Shown here: positions 1-7,126 of the stretch, piece by piece | Numbering within the stretch: position 1 is the stretch's first letter | Layout: each line of letters begins with the position of its first letter | NCBI RefSeq assembly: GCF_000185845.1 | Contig: NZ_GL629647.1 | Location: 375,071 to 387,498 of the forward strand | Direction: 5' to 3' | DNA from: Segatella salivae DSM 15606 | Lineage (GTDB): Bacteria; Bacteroidota; Bacteroidia; Bacteroidales; Bacteroidaceae | DNA length: 12,428 bases | Notes under the pieces: model-generated | Told to the model about the DNA's origin: nothing | The model's database searches: none | The model's input: only the letters and a program-made list of their open reading frames with translations | Position numbers and translations under genes: made by a program

Positions 1-307
1 CTGCATCCAACACATCTACCCAAAGCTTTTCGTTCAGAATTTCTCCTGTGAAGATAAGTACTTTGATATCGGGATGCAATGCTTTTGTGTGCCTACATAT
101 CTCTACTCCAACAGTAGTGCTGCCACCAAGTCCAAGATCAAGTAATACAAGATCTGGCAAATTAGCCTTTAATAGTTTCCAATAGGCTGCCTCATTTTCA
201 GCAGTTCCTATGATTTCTGCTTCTGGAATGTCATTCCGAATGATTCCTTCTGTCCCTTTTAATTCCAAAGGAACGTCTTCAACAATGATGATTTTAAAGT
301 TCTTCAT
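1..307 (-). CDS. Response regulator, receiver domain (3' part cut by window edge)
   Basis: The 102 visible residues form an almost complete CheY-like receiver domain. After the first beta strand comes the acidic pair E10-D11. D57 sits in the run LVLLDLGLGG and is the expected phosphoacceptor, and T87 follows strand four (VLIFTGE). The conserved Lys of the last strand and any output domain lie beyond the window, so the DNA-binding type cannot be read. The ATG at 307 lies 5 nt after the stop codon of the sensor gene, which suggests translational coupling. It is therefore very probably the partner that accepts phosphate from that sensor in the cytoplasm. Many regulators paired with such Bacteroidota sensors carry a LuxR-type HTH, but that is a guess here. 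Confidence 0.9.
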   Translation of the reverse strand, partial: MKNFKIIIVEDVPLELKGTEGIIRNDIPEAEIIGTAENEAAYWKLLKANLPDLVLLDLGLGGSTTVGVEICRHTKALHPDIKVLIFTGEILNEKLWVDVLDA

Positions 308-312
308 AAGTC

Positions 313-3300
313 TCATTTAATATTTAATTGCCGTGGAAGAGTTATCTCTATCAATGTACCTTGGCGACCATTCAATTGACTTGCCGAGATGCCGCAGCCT
401 CGAAGATTAGTTGTTTCCCCAATCTCTCGCACGATTTGTCGACACACCATATAATGTATATCAATAGATAATGGAGTGAACAACACGGCACATTGTGCGT
501 CAGTTAGATGCAAAGAAGGTAACTCTAAGCATATCATTACGTATAATTTATCCTTATCTTTCACTGTCCTTTGTATGTTGGATTCTCCACTTATCTTTTT
601 TATGAGTTCAAAAAGATAGTTAACCAATCGTGAGTTTACCTTAAGATTATTATCCAACTGGACCATAGCCTGCTCACTAAGTAAAGCATAAAGTTGCTTA
701 TAATAAAGTGCGACCTCGCGTATTGCATTGAGATCCTTCTTATCTTCATCAACTAATTGGCGAATACGTGAAGGGTAATACATCGTTTCATGCTTTAATG
801 TTGAAAGGCAATTATCAAGTACATTATTACTAACATGAAGCTTTTGATTTTCATATATGATGCGATGTAGTTCATCATTCGCTAATTCTAAATTTGTCGT
901 CAGCTTACTATCGTCTTCTATTTTGTCTGAAAGTGCAACACGAATCTTCGACACAACATCATTCAACTTGTTGGTCGTTGACTTCAATAAAACACTTGTT
1001 TGCGCCCAGATTTCGTTAATTTGACTCAATTTTTCATGGGAAGATATGTTAGACAACAGCACAGAATTTATCATATTTACACGGTCAACAGCAAGTCGAT
1101 AATATAGACGATGACGATAATATAGGAAATAATAGGCTGGGAAAATAGATATTAAAAGCAATACAAGAAGTATAATAGCAACGTTCTTATTATTCTCTGA
1201 ACGTTGCATTACACGCACATATTCTCCCAAACTATTATCAGCTGAGGTCTCACGGAATAGTAATGTGTAGACACGATTATTGTAATGATACGCATCCCAC
1301 TCGTGCAATGCAAGATTAGCAACAGCAGTTTCATTGCGAATATCAAGGATAACATTATAATCAAAGCGTAAATGTTTGTGATACCAAGATATCTCTGGTG
1401 GGATAACATCTGTCTCAATATAACGCAATGTGTCATTACTATCGTGTGGTTTCAATGTTCGATAGTACTTGTTTAGATAGGTTCTGCAACTGTCTGCATA
1501 GTCTAATGTACGATGATATCGCCCTTTTAAGTTACAAAAATAAGCGCTATCGGCAAATGAAGCAGCCTTTTTAAGCAGGAAAGGAGATGAGAAAGCAGGC
1601 AATGATATGCTTGATATAAATAAACAAAGTAATAGTCGAACTGTTCCTTTGGGTAAGCGGAAAGTGAAACGACTGCCTTTTCCAAGCTCGCTTTCTGCTT
1701 TGATAAAGCAAATTGAGAATATCGAACTAATCTTCTTGTACTTATCAATGATACCCTTACAATTCATTAATCCAAAGCCATGTGACTTCTCGTCAGTAAT
1801 AGAATCACCTTCTTTTAAAGATTCATCTACAATAGTTTTATGATCAAACAAATGAGAAACCTGCTTCTCTGACATTCCAAGTCCATTATCTTCTATGACA
1901 ATATCTACCGAATTTTCCGTAGAACGACTATAGATTTTCACACATCCACCTTGCTGAGTATACTTCCTTGCATTATCAGCAAGCGTGTTAATCATAAACA
2001 AAGTCAGGGTTTTATCAGCTTTAACCACATCTTTTGTCGGGCTAACTTCCAAAGAAATGCCTTTCAACTTGAAGCTCATATACCCCTTAGCTACGATATT
2101 AAACAAATCTTGTAGGGCGAAACTTTCCACTCGAATACTAAGTTGTCCCTGACGAAGTTGAATCCATTGGGTCAAGACATTATTGTATTCACTTATCTGA
2201 TCAGTGAGTTCGCTGATATAAGCATACCTTTCTTCTCGCACCTTTTCGGTCTCATGGCGTTTTCTCAAACAATTAATTTCATGTATAATACGGTCAATCA
2301 GTGGAGTAATGCTGTTGACAAGAGCTATCTTTGCGCGTTGTTCAATGTTTCTTCTCAAGTTATCTGAGAGATGCAAATTCTCCATTTTAATCTGCTCATC
2401 GACCTGTTCGAAATCTTCTTCTCGCTTTAATCGAATAACCCTTTCACGCTCTTGCCATTCATTTAATGGTGCAATGAGCCGCTTCATTGAGAACTTTTTA
2501 TCGCTTCTTACGCGCATTCTATCAAATATAATCAATAGAATTACTACTATAACAATCATGAAGACAACAGCTCCTATCATATAGTTCAGCGTGGAAGCAG
2601 ACTTATTTAACTGGTCAGCACGAGCCTCAAGTTGACGGTCTTGGCGTGTTTTCTCCTGCATATCTAAATAGATATTGCGATTAAAATCACTTTGCATCTT
2701 GTTGTCAATGGCTGAATAAACCAATGACATTTGTTCGCGAATAGACGCTACAAGAGCTGGTGCTTGGTTGATAACTGTATCTCGAAACAAAGCATCATTA
2801 AGGCAAATGCTCGCCGAATGATAATCATGAATATGCCAATAGCATTGTGCCAACGTTCTATATGCACCCGCAATCTGATACACATCACCATACTTGACAA
2901 AGATGTTTAATGCTCTTTGTGCAAGATTGCCTGCTAAAAGAGAGTCAGGCATATGGTCAACGTTCAAGTACTTCATTGCTGGAAGGTTATCTGCTATCAG
3001 CATATTGCGTTGCTTTGTATCTTGAAGATGCTCACTAATTGCCTGCATTGAGTTTGCCTCCCAATAGGGATAGTTATGCTGACGGGACAATAAATAGCTC
3101 TTCATTAGATAGTCAAATTCTTTTTGAATGATTTCTTTCCCTGTTCCAGAAGATATCATTCCTCCTGAGCCTATATTGTAATAATAAGACAACAGCTGTG
3201 CCGTGTCCTGCTGAATTGCTCCATAAGGGTCTATGTTATTAAGTGCTTCAATAGCCTGTTTACGTAGACCTATATAATAAAAATAGGTTGAATTGACTAT

Positions 3301-3798
3301 ATCAAACTCAGACTTAGCATAAGTAAGTCGCTTTTGTTGACGAAGAGTTAGCGTTGATTGTTCTTCTTTTATACGGCGAAGTCGATGAATAGCACTCTCT
3401 CGGTAAATGTAGAAGTCTTTGTTTCGAGATTGTCGTTGGCAAAGACGCATAAACTGAACATCGGCAACAAGTAATTCAATTTGATTGTCTGTAGTCTTTA
3501 ATGTGGTGTTCAATAGTTTATAAGCATTGTCATAATGCATCCTGACAATACTCACAAAAGCAAGATTATTCAATGCTTCTGCATGTCCATTATCATAATT
3601 TTGGCTAAGATTCAGAGCCTTTTCTGCATAGTGTTTCGTTGAATCTAAATTACGATAATGATAAGAATAGGATATATCATTCAGCCTGTCAACCTGAGTT
3701 TTATGCTCTGATTGACAAGCTGAAAGTAAGAATATTCCCATTATTAAAAAAGGGAAAAGATCTTTTATTGATTTAATTTTATGAGCGAGCGCTAACAA
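313..3798 (-). CDS. Membrane-bound TPR sensor histidine kinase-like protein with two kinase-like halves (DUF5112/DUF5113-type)
   Basis: A protein of 1161 residues. Residues 7-28 look like a lipoprotein signal: K7/K9/K12, a hydrophobic run, then lipobox LSAC with C28. Residues ~31-400 are helical TPR-like repeats, presumably periplasmic. TM1 is ~405-425, followed by a charged coiled coil. A HATPase_c domain spans ~590-717, with N-box N604-x4-N609, G1 box DNGLGM (637-642) and G2 box HGFGL (673-677). A second hydrophobic, signal-like segment (~720-738) returns the chain to the periplasm for ~130 residues. TM3 (~873-895) leads to a second cytoplasmic part with H1003-E1004 in a helix and a C-terminus shaped like an ATPase end but lacking DxGxG. 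The usual H-box before the first ATPase is missing (VNSITPL where HELRTPL is expected). The start is TTG at 3798, overlapping eda by 20 nt; it is chosen because it gives a full lipoprotein signal. The DUF names are from memory. The ligand is unknown; the kdgK/eda linkage suggests uronate or KDG-related signals. Confidence 0.85.
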   Translation of the reverse strand: MLALAHKIKSIKDLFPFLIMGIFLLSACQSEHKTQVDRLNDISYSYHYRNLDSTKHYAEKALNLSQNYDNGHAEALNNLAFVSIVRMHYDNAYKLLNTTLKTTDNQIELLVADVQFMRLCQRQSRNKDFYIYRESAIHRLRRIKEEQSTLTLRQQKRLTYAKSEFDIVNSTYFYYIGLRKQAIEALNNIDPYGAIQQDTAQLLSYYYNIGSGGMISSGTGKEIIQKEFDYLMKSYLLSRQHNYPYWEANSMQAISEHLQDTKQRNMLIADNLPAMKYLNVDHMPDSLLAGNLAQRALNIFVKYGDVYQIAGAYRTLAQCYWHIHDYHSASICLNDALFRDTVINQAPALVASIREQMSLVYSAIDNKMQSDFNRNIYLDMQEKTRQDRQLEARADQLNKSASTLNYMIGAVVFMIVIVVILLIIFDRMRVRSDKKFSMKRLIAPLNEWQERERVIRLKREEDFEQVDEQIKMENLHLSDNLRRNIEQRAKIALVNSITPLIDRIIHEINCLRKRHETEKVREERYAYISELTDQISEYNNVLTQWIQLRQGQLSIRVESFALQDLFNIVAKGYMSFKLKGISLEVSPTKDVVKADKTLTLFMINTLADNARKYTQQGGCVKIYSRSTENSVDIVIEDNGLGMSEKQVSHLFDHKTIVDESLKEGDSITDEKSHGFGLMNCKGIIDKYKKISSIFSICFIKAESELGKGSRFTFRLPKGTVRLLLCLFISSISLPAFSSPFLLKKAASFADSAYFCNLKGRYHRTLDYADSCRTYLNKYYRTLKPHDSNDTLRYIETDVIPPEISWYHKHLRFDYNVILDIRNETAVANLALHEWDAYHYNNRVYTLLFRETSADNSLGEYVRVMQRSENNKNVAIILLVLLLISIFPAYYFLYYRHRLYYRLAVDRVNMINSVLLSNISSHEKLSQINEIWAQTSVLLKSTTNKLNDVVSKIRVALSDKIEDDSKLTTNLELANDELHRIIYENQKLHVSNNVLDNCLSTLKHETMYYPSRIRQLVDEDKKDLNAIREVALYYKQLYALLSEQAMVQLDNNLKVNSRLVNYLFELIKKISGESNIQRTVKDKDKLYVMICLELPSLHLTDAQCAVLFTPLSIDIHYMVCRQIVREIGETTNLRGCGISASQLNGRQGTLIEITLPRQLNIK

Positions 3799-4450
3799 TA
3801 TAGCCTAATGCTTCTATACATTTATCTGTGATATACTGCCAGTTCTTAGCAGCGATAACATCTTTTGGGAACAATTTTGAACCCATACCAACGCAGAGAA
3901 CGCCTGCCTTTATCCACGCACTAAGGTTCTCTTGATCGGGAGAGACCGCTCCTGTAACCATTAAATTGCTCCATCTCAAGGGGCTTAATACGTTCTTTAC
4001 AAACGATGGACCGCCCACATTACCAGCAGGAAAGACTTTTGTCACATCACAACCAGCCGCTTGTGCATTACTAATTTCACTAACACTACCGCATCCTGGA
4101 GCATAAGGCACTAAACGCCTATTGCAAACTGGTGCTATTTCGGGATTGAAATTAGGACCTACAATGAAGTTAGCCCCCAACTGAAGATATAGAGATGCTG
4201 TCGGCGCATCAACCACCGTACCTACTCCAAGAATAAGTTCGGGACAATCTTTTGCAGCCCATTTTATTAATTCACCAAACAACTCATGGGCAAAATCGCC
4301 ACGATTGGTGAACTCAAACACACGCACTCCACCTTTGTAACAGGCGCTAATAACTTGTTTGCAAACTTCTAAATCTTCATGATAGAACACGGGGACCATT
4401 CCCGTTTCTTTCATTGCTGTTATCACTTGGACTTTATTAAATCTTGCCAT
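3779..4450 (-). CDS. eda: 2-keto-3-deoxy-6-phosphogluconate (KDPG) aldolase
   Basis: Class I aldolase of the KDPG/KHG family. It cleaves 2-keto-3-deoxy-6-phosphogluconate to pyruvate and glyceraldehyde-3-phosphate in the cytoplasm. The protein is 223 residues, near the usual ~210-220, and forms one TIM barrel. Visible active-site signatures are E46 in VRVFEFTNRG, the GVGT turn at 75-78, GPNFNP (98-103), and the Schiff-base lysine K138 in VTKVFPAGNVGG. The ATG at 4450 lies 14 nt after the kdgK stop. The 3' end overlaps the sensor reading frame by 20 nt. KdgK makes this enzyme's substrate, so the pair forms the lower KDG branch used for pectin/alginate uronates and gluconate-type sugars. The related activity on 4-hydroxy-2-oxoglutarate cannot be excluded. 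Confidence 0.96.
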   Translation of the reverse strand: MARFNKVQVITAMKETGMVPVFYHEDLEVCKQVISACYKGGVRVFEFTNRGDFAHELFGELIKWAAKDCPELILGVGTVVDAPTASLYLQLGANFIVGPNFNPEIAPVCNRRLVPYAPGCGSVSEISNAQAAGCDVTKVFPAGNVGGPSFVKNVLSPLRWSNLMVTGAVSPDQENLSAWIKAGVLCVGMGSKLFPKDVIAAKNWQYITDKCIEALGYIVSARS

Positions 4451-4464
4451 AATATCAAATAGTA

Positions 4465-5487
4465 TTATCGTTGAACACGGCCATTAGCATTACCTTTGGC
4501 TAAACTTTCTACTTCAGAAGTTGAAACGAGATTGAAATCACCAGGAATTGTATGCTTCAATGCACTTGCTGCAACAGCAAACTCTAAGGCTTTAGCCTGG
4601 TCTTTATATGACAACAATCCATGAATCAAACCTGCAGAGAACGAGTCTCCACCTCCAACTCTGTCAATTATAGGATTAATATCATAGTGTTTGCTTTCAT
4701 AGAATGTTTTACCATCATAGATAAGAGCCTTCCAACCATTATGGGAAGCAGAATAACTCTCACGTAATGTTGAAACAACATACTTGAAACCAAATTCCTT
4801 CATCATGCCTTTGAAGATCTCATAATAACCTTCAGCATCGGTCTTTCCACCCTCAACGTCTGCATCAGGCTTATAACCAAGACACATATTTGCATCTTCT
4901 TCATTGCCTATACAAACGTCAACATATTGCATTAAGGGGCGCATCACAGAGATAGCCTTCTCTGATGTCCAAAGCTTTTTACGGAAATTAAGATCAACCG
5001 AGACAGTAACACCATGGCGTTTTGCTGCTTCACAAGCAACGCGCACAATCTCGGCAGCTTTATCACTGATAGCTGGCGTGATACCACTCCAATGAAACCA
5101 ATCGGCATCTTCCATGATTTTATCAAAGTCGAAATCAGAAATATCAGCCTCGGCAATAGCACTATGTGCCCTGTCATAAATGACTTTAGATGGGCGCATG
5201 CTGGCCCCTGTCTCGGCATAATATAGTCCTACCCTATCACCGCCACGCGAAATATACTCTGTTTTGACGCCATATCTCCTCAAAGCATTTACAGCTATCT
5301 GACCTATCTCATGAGAAGGAAGCTTTGAAACAAAACAAGCTGCGTGACCATAATTAGCAAGACTCACAGCAACATTGGCTTCTCCACCCCCTGGAAAGAT
5401 TTGGAAAGACTCACTCTGAACAAAGCGATAGTTCCCTGTAGGAGACAAACGAAGCATAATTTCGCCTAATGTTACAATTTTACCCAT
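4465..5487 (-). CDS. kdgK: 2-keto-3-deoxygluconate kinase (PfkB family)
   Basis: A ribokinase/PfkB-family sugar kinase of 340 residues that phosphorylates 2-keto-3-deoxygluconate to KDPG, which the next gene's aldolase splits. The substrate loop PGGGEANVA is at 32-40. D165 in DLNFRKKLW matches the family's DxNxRxxLW segment, and IGNEEDA (193-199) is typical of KDG kinases. The PfkB signature DRVGGGDSFSAG (275-286) holds the anion hole G278-G280 and catalytic base D281. The ATG at 5487 begins MGKIVTLGE, the normal start of the family. It is the first gene of the minus-strand operon; a promoter candidate lies ~55 nt upstream. The family also contains fructokinases, but the immediate eda neighbour makes KDG the best substrate call. 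Confidence 0.93.
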   Translation of the reverse strand: MGKIVTLGEIMLRLSPTGNYRFVQSESFQIFPGGGEANVAVSLANYGHAACFVSKLPSHEIGQIAVNALRRYGVKTEYISRGGDRVGLYYAETGASMRPSKVIYDRAHSAIAEADISDFDFDKIMEDADWFHWSGITPAISDKAAEIVRVACEAAKRHGVTVSVDLNFRKKLWTSEKAISVMRPLMQYVDVCIGNEEDANMCLGYKPDADVEGGKTDAEGYYEIFKGMMKEFGFKYVVSTLRESYSASHNGWKALIYDGKTFYESKHYDINPIIDRVGGGDSFSAGLIHGLLSYKDQAKALEFAVAASALKHTIPGDFNLVSTSEVESLAKGNANGRVQR

Positions 5488-5539
5488 TTTACTTTAGATT
5501 GTTTTTTTGATTATAGATTAAGTGTTTTGTTTATCATCG

Positions 5540-5570
5540 CAAAAATAGTAATTATTTATGAATTTGGAAA
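5540..5570 (-). promoter_or_regulatory. Candidate Bacteroidota promoter for kdgK-eda-sensor-regulator operon
   Basis: On the minus strand, TATTTTTG (5547-5540) fits the Bacteroidota -7 consensus TAnnTTTG. A TTTC at 5570-5567, 19 nt upstream, is one base off the -33 TTTG. Transcription would start near 5534 and leave a leader of about 45 nt before the kdgK ATG. AT-richness raises the chance of a random match. Confidence 0.55.
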
Positions 5571-5694
5571 ATAAAACAAAAAGAAAATGATTATGAACGC
5601 AATTGTTATACGATAAAAGAGGTATTACCATGCTTTTTAATGATACATAAATTCAAATTATTTATATCTTATGATATTAATATAATAAAGTTAA

Positions 5695-5711
5695 TAACTA
5701 ATTGTATGTCA
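5695..5711. repeat. Copy A of 17-bp intergenic motif TAACTAATTGTATGTCA
   Basis: Identical at 16 of 17 positions to 11436-11452, in the spacer after mnmE. Both copies are intergenic and in the same orientation. This could be a dispersed intergenic element or a binding site; its function is unknown. Confidence 0.5.
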
Positions 5712-5744
5712 ACCATTTGTCAATTTCTATTTTGATAAAAACTA

Positions 5745-5761
5745 AAATGCATCATTTTACA
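5745..5761. repeat. Direct repeat copy 1 (AAATGCATCATTTTACA)
   Basis: A 17-bp sequence repeated exactly at 5811-5827, 66 bp downstream. It contains the self-complementary core ATGCAT. It lies between the two divergent promoter candidates, so a regulator-binding site is possible. Confidence 0.6.
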
Positions 5762-5810
5762 CAACCAAACCTATCATATAAGCATTCAAAATCATTCATT
5801 TCATGAGATT

Positions 5811-5827
5811 AAATGCATCATTTTACA
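5811..5827. repeat. Direct repeat copy 2 (AAATGCATCATTTTACA)
   Basis: Exact second copy of 5745-5761 in the same orientation. The sequences flanking the two copies diverge after the repeat (CAACC versus ACGG), so the conserved unit is short. Confidence 0.6.
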
Positions 5828-6062
5828 ACGGAAACAAATATAGAAAACAAATGAATTAAAAAGTAATAAGAGAATGATAAGAAATACTTCGAAATAAACT
5901 TGATATACAATCATGGCATGGAAAATATATTTGTAACATATCATAAAGGTAAAAGCAAACCTTAACACCTTATTATATATACACAGCTTTAATCCTATCT
6001 GCAACAAATAATGCCTTTTTGGAGGAATTGATAAAAAACAAAGAAAAATATAATTTTATTTT

Positions 6063-6094
6063 CTTGTCTAATTCGTTGGAAAATAGTAACTTTG
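6063..6094 (+). promoter_or_regulatory. Promoter of infC-rpmI-rplT operon
   Basis: TAACTTTG at 6087-6094 is a full match to the Bacteroidota -7 consensus TAnnTTTG. CTTG at 6063-6066, with a 20-nt spacer, is one base from the -33 TTTG. The start would be near 6101, giving a short leader of ~30 nt before the infC ATG. Confidence 0.75.
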
Positions 6095-6132
6095 CAGGCG
6101 TTTAGCAAAAATAGCACAATTAAAATAGTTGA

Positions 6133-6825
6133 ATGAAGAATGACAAATTGAAAAATCAGTACCGTATTAACGAACAAATACGTGTACGCGAAGTACGCAT
6201 CGTAGGAGAAGATGGCTCTGAAGTTGTACCTACACGCAAAGCGTTAGACATGGCACGTCAGAACGGCGTAGATCTTGTAGAGATTTCACCCAATGCTCAG
6301 CCTCCGGTTTGTCGTCTTATCGACTATTCTAAATTCCTTTATCAGCAGAAGAAGCATCAAAAAGAGATGAAACAGAAGCAGGTGAAGGTTGAAGTTAAAG
6401 AGATTCGCTTTGGACCTCAGACAGATGAACATGATTATCAATTCAAATTGAAGCATGCTCGTGAGTTCCTCAACGAAGGCAATAAGGTTCGTGCTTATGT
6501 ATTCTTCCGTGGACGCTCTATCCTATTCAAGGAGCAAGGAGAAGTTTTATTACTTCGTTTTGCCAATGACTTGGAGGAGTTTGGAAAGGTTGAACAGATG
6601 CCTAAGTTAGAGGGAAAGAAAATGTTTCTCTATCTTGCACCGAAGAAAGTTGGGGTCGTAAAGAAGAGTCAACAAAAGGTAGACAGAGAAAAAAGAGAGG
6701 CAGAAGCCAAAGCTGTTGAACAGAACCAAAAGAATGAACAGGCTGAGAACAATGGCCTATTCGCCAATGCAAAGAACGGAGAAGACGTTCTAAGCAAGCT
6801 TAAAAAGGAAAGTTCTGTAGAATAA
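6133..6825 (+). CDS. infC: Translation initiation factor IF-3
   Basis: IF-3 binds the 30S subunit, blocks premature 50S joining and checks start-codon/initiator-tRNA pairing. The N-domain is ~8-80 and includes the PROSITE IF3 pattern at 61-74 (RLIDYSKFLYQQKK). The C-domain is ~85-172, with KEIRFGPQTDEHDY and FFRGRSILFKEQG. Residues ~173-230 form an extra Lys/Glu/Gln-rich tail absent from the ~180-residue E. coli protein. The start is fixed: the codon before ATG 6133 is TGA (6130-6132) in the same frame. The start is a plain ATG, unlike the rare AUU that lets E. coli IF-3 autoregulate, so that control is not expected here. It is the first gene of an operon with L35 and L20, the usual order in bacteria. 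Confidence 0.98.
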   Translation: MKNDKLKNQYRINEQIRVREVRIVGEDGSEVVPTRKALDMARQNGVDLVEISPNAQPPVCRLIDYSKFLYQQKKHQKEMKQKQVKVEVKEIRFGPQTDEHDYQFKLKHAREFLNEGNKVRAYVFFRGRSILFKEQGEVLLLRFANDLEEFGKVEQMPKLEGKKMFLYLAPKKVGVVKKSQQKVDREKREAEAKAVEQNQKNEQAENNGLFANAKNGEDVLSKLKKESSVE

Positions 6826-6834
6826 TTAAAAGAA

Positions 6835-6864
6835 GTGCGTAACGCCGGGTATATGCGTTGCCAC
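6835..6864 (+). promoter_or_regulatory. Hairpin in infC-rpmI gap (possible ribosomal-protein leader)
   Basis: GTG(c)GTAACGC at 6835-6845 pairs with GCGTTGCCAC at 6855-6864. The result is 10 pairs, including one T-G, with a single bulged C6838 and a 9-nt loop. It is not followed by a T-run, so it is not a normal terminator. It ends 28 nt before rpmI. L20 represses rpmI-rplT through leader RNA in several bacteria; a comparable role here is an inference. Confidence 0.5.
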
Positions 6865-6892
6865 AATAAATAACAATTAAAAATTTAAAAAA

Positions 6893-7090
6893 ATGCCAAA
6901 AGTAAAGACAAATTCCGGTGCAAAGAAGAGATTCACATTCACCGGTTCAGGTAAGGTTAAAAGACATCATGCTTACCACAGTCACATTCTGACTAAGAAG
7001 ACAAAGAAGCAAAAGAGAAACCTTGTTCATCAAACACTGGTTGATCAGAGTAATATGAAACAGGTACGTGACTTACTCCGCCTTCGTTAA
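6893..7090 (+). CDS. rpmI: 50S ribosomal protein L35
   Basis: A 65-residue basic protein of the large ribosomal subunit, at the family's normal length. It has the conserved pattern MPKxKTxSGAKKRF near the start, TGSGKVKRHHA in the middle, and HILTKKTKKQKR at 31-42. The ATG at 6893 follows an A-rich stretch and no Shine-Dalgarno, normal for Bacteroidota. It lies 67 nt after infC, with a hairpin between, and 36 nt before rplT. It assembles on 23S rRNA next to L20 during subunit formation. Confidence 0.98.
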   Translation: MPKVKTNSGAKKRFTFTGSGKVKRHHAYHSHILTKKTKKQKRNLVHQTLVDQSNMKQVRDLLRLR

Positions 7091-7126
7091 TTAACTTTTT
7101 AGTGGAACATTTAAAGACAGAAAATT

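Larger units (their letters stand above)
5488..6132. other. 645-bp AT-rich divergent spacer between kdgK and infC
   Basis: No convincing gene is seen. Short open frames here are rich in Phe, Ile, Tyr and Lys, as expected by chance from AT-rich DNA. The spacer holds the kdgK and infC promoter candidates, a 17-bp direct repeat (5745-5761 and 5811-5827), and one copy of a 17-bp motif (5695-5711) found again after mnmE. A further TAnnTTTG match (TATATTTG, 5926-5933) could be a second infC promoter with a ~190-nt leader, but a -33 element at proper spacing is not evident. No intrinsic terminator is visible; none is needed, because both flanking operons point away. Confidence 0.7.

Noticed and set aside
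1209..2584. Several 70-90 codon open frames on either strand inside the sensor gene, and similar ones inside kdgK, the phosphorylase and the transposase
   Set aside because: They are shadows of well-supported genes and have no domain or start signal of their own.
5926..5933. TATATTTG as a second infC promoter
   Set aside because: It matches the -7 consensus, but the nearest CTTG is 23 nt upstream, outside the usual 19-21 spacing. It is noted only within the spacer entry.
6021..6108. GGAGG at 6021-6025 followed by TTG and a 26-codon open frame just upstream of infC
   Set aside because: The frame overlaps the strong infC promoter candidate, its composition is what AT-rich DNA gives by chance, and Shine-Dalgarno use is rare in this phylum.
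5801..6177. Two minus-strand open frames of 60-68 codons in the kdgK-infC spacer
   Set aside because: They consist of Phe/Ile/Leu/Tyr/Cys-rich text typical of AT-rich noncoding DNA, show no recognisable domain, and one runs into infC and its promoter.
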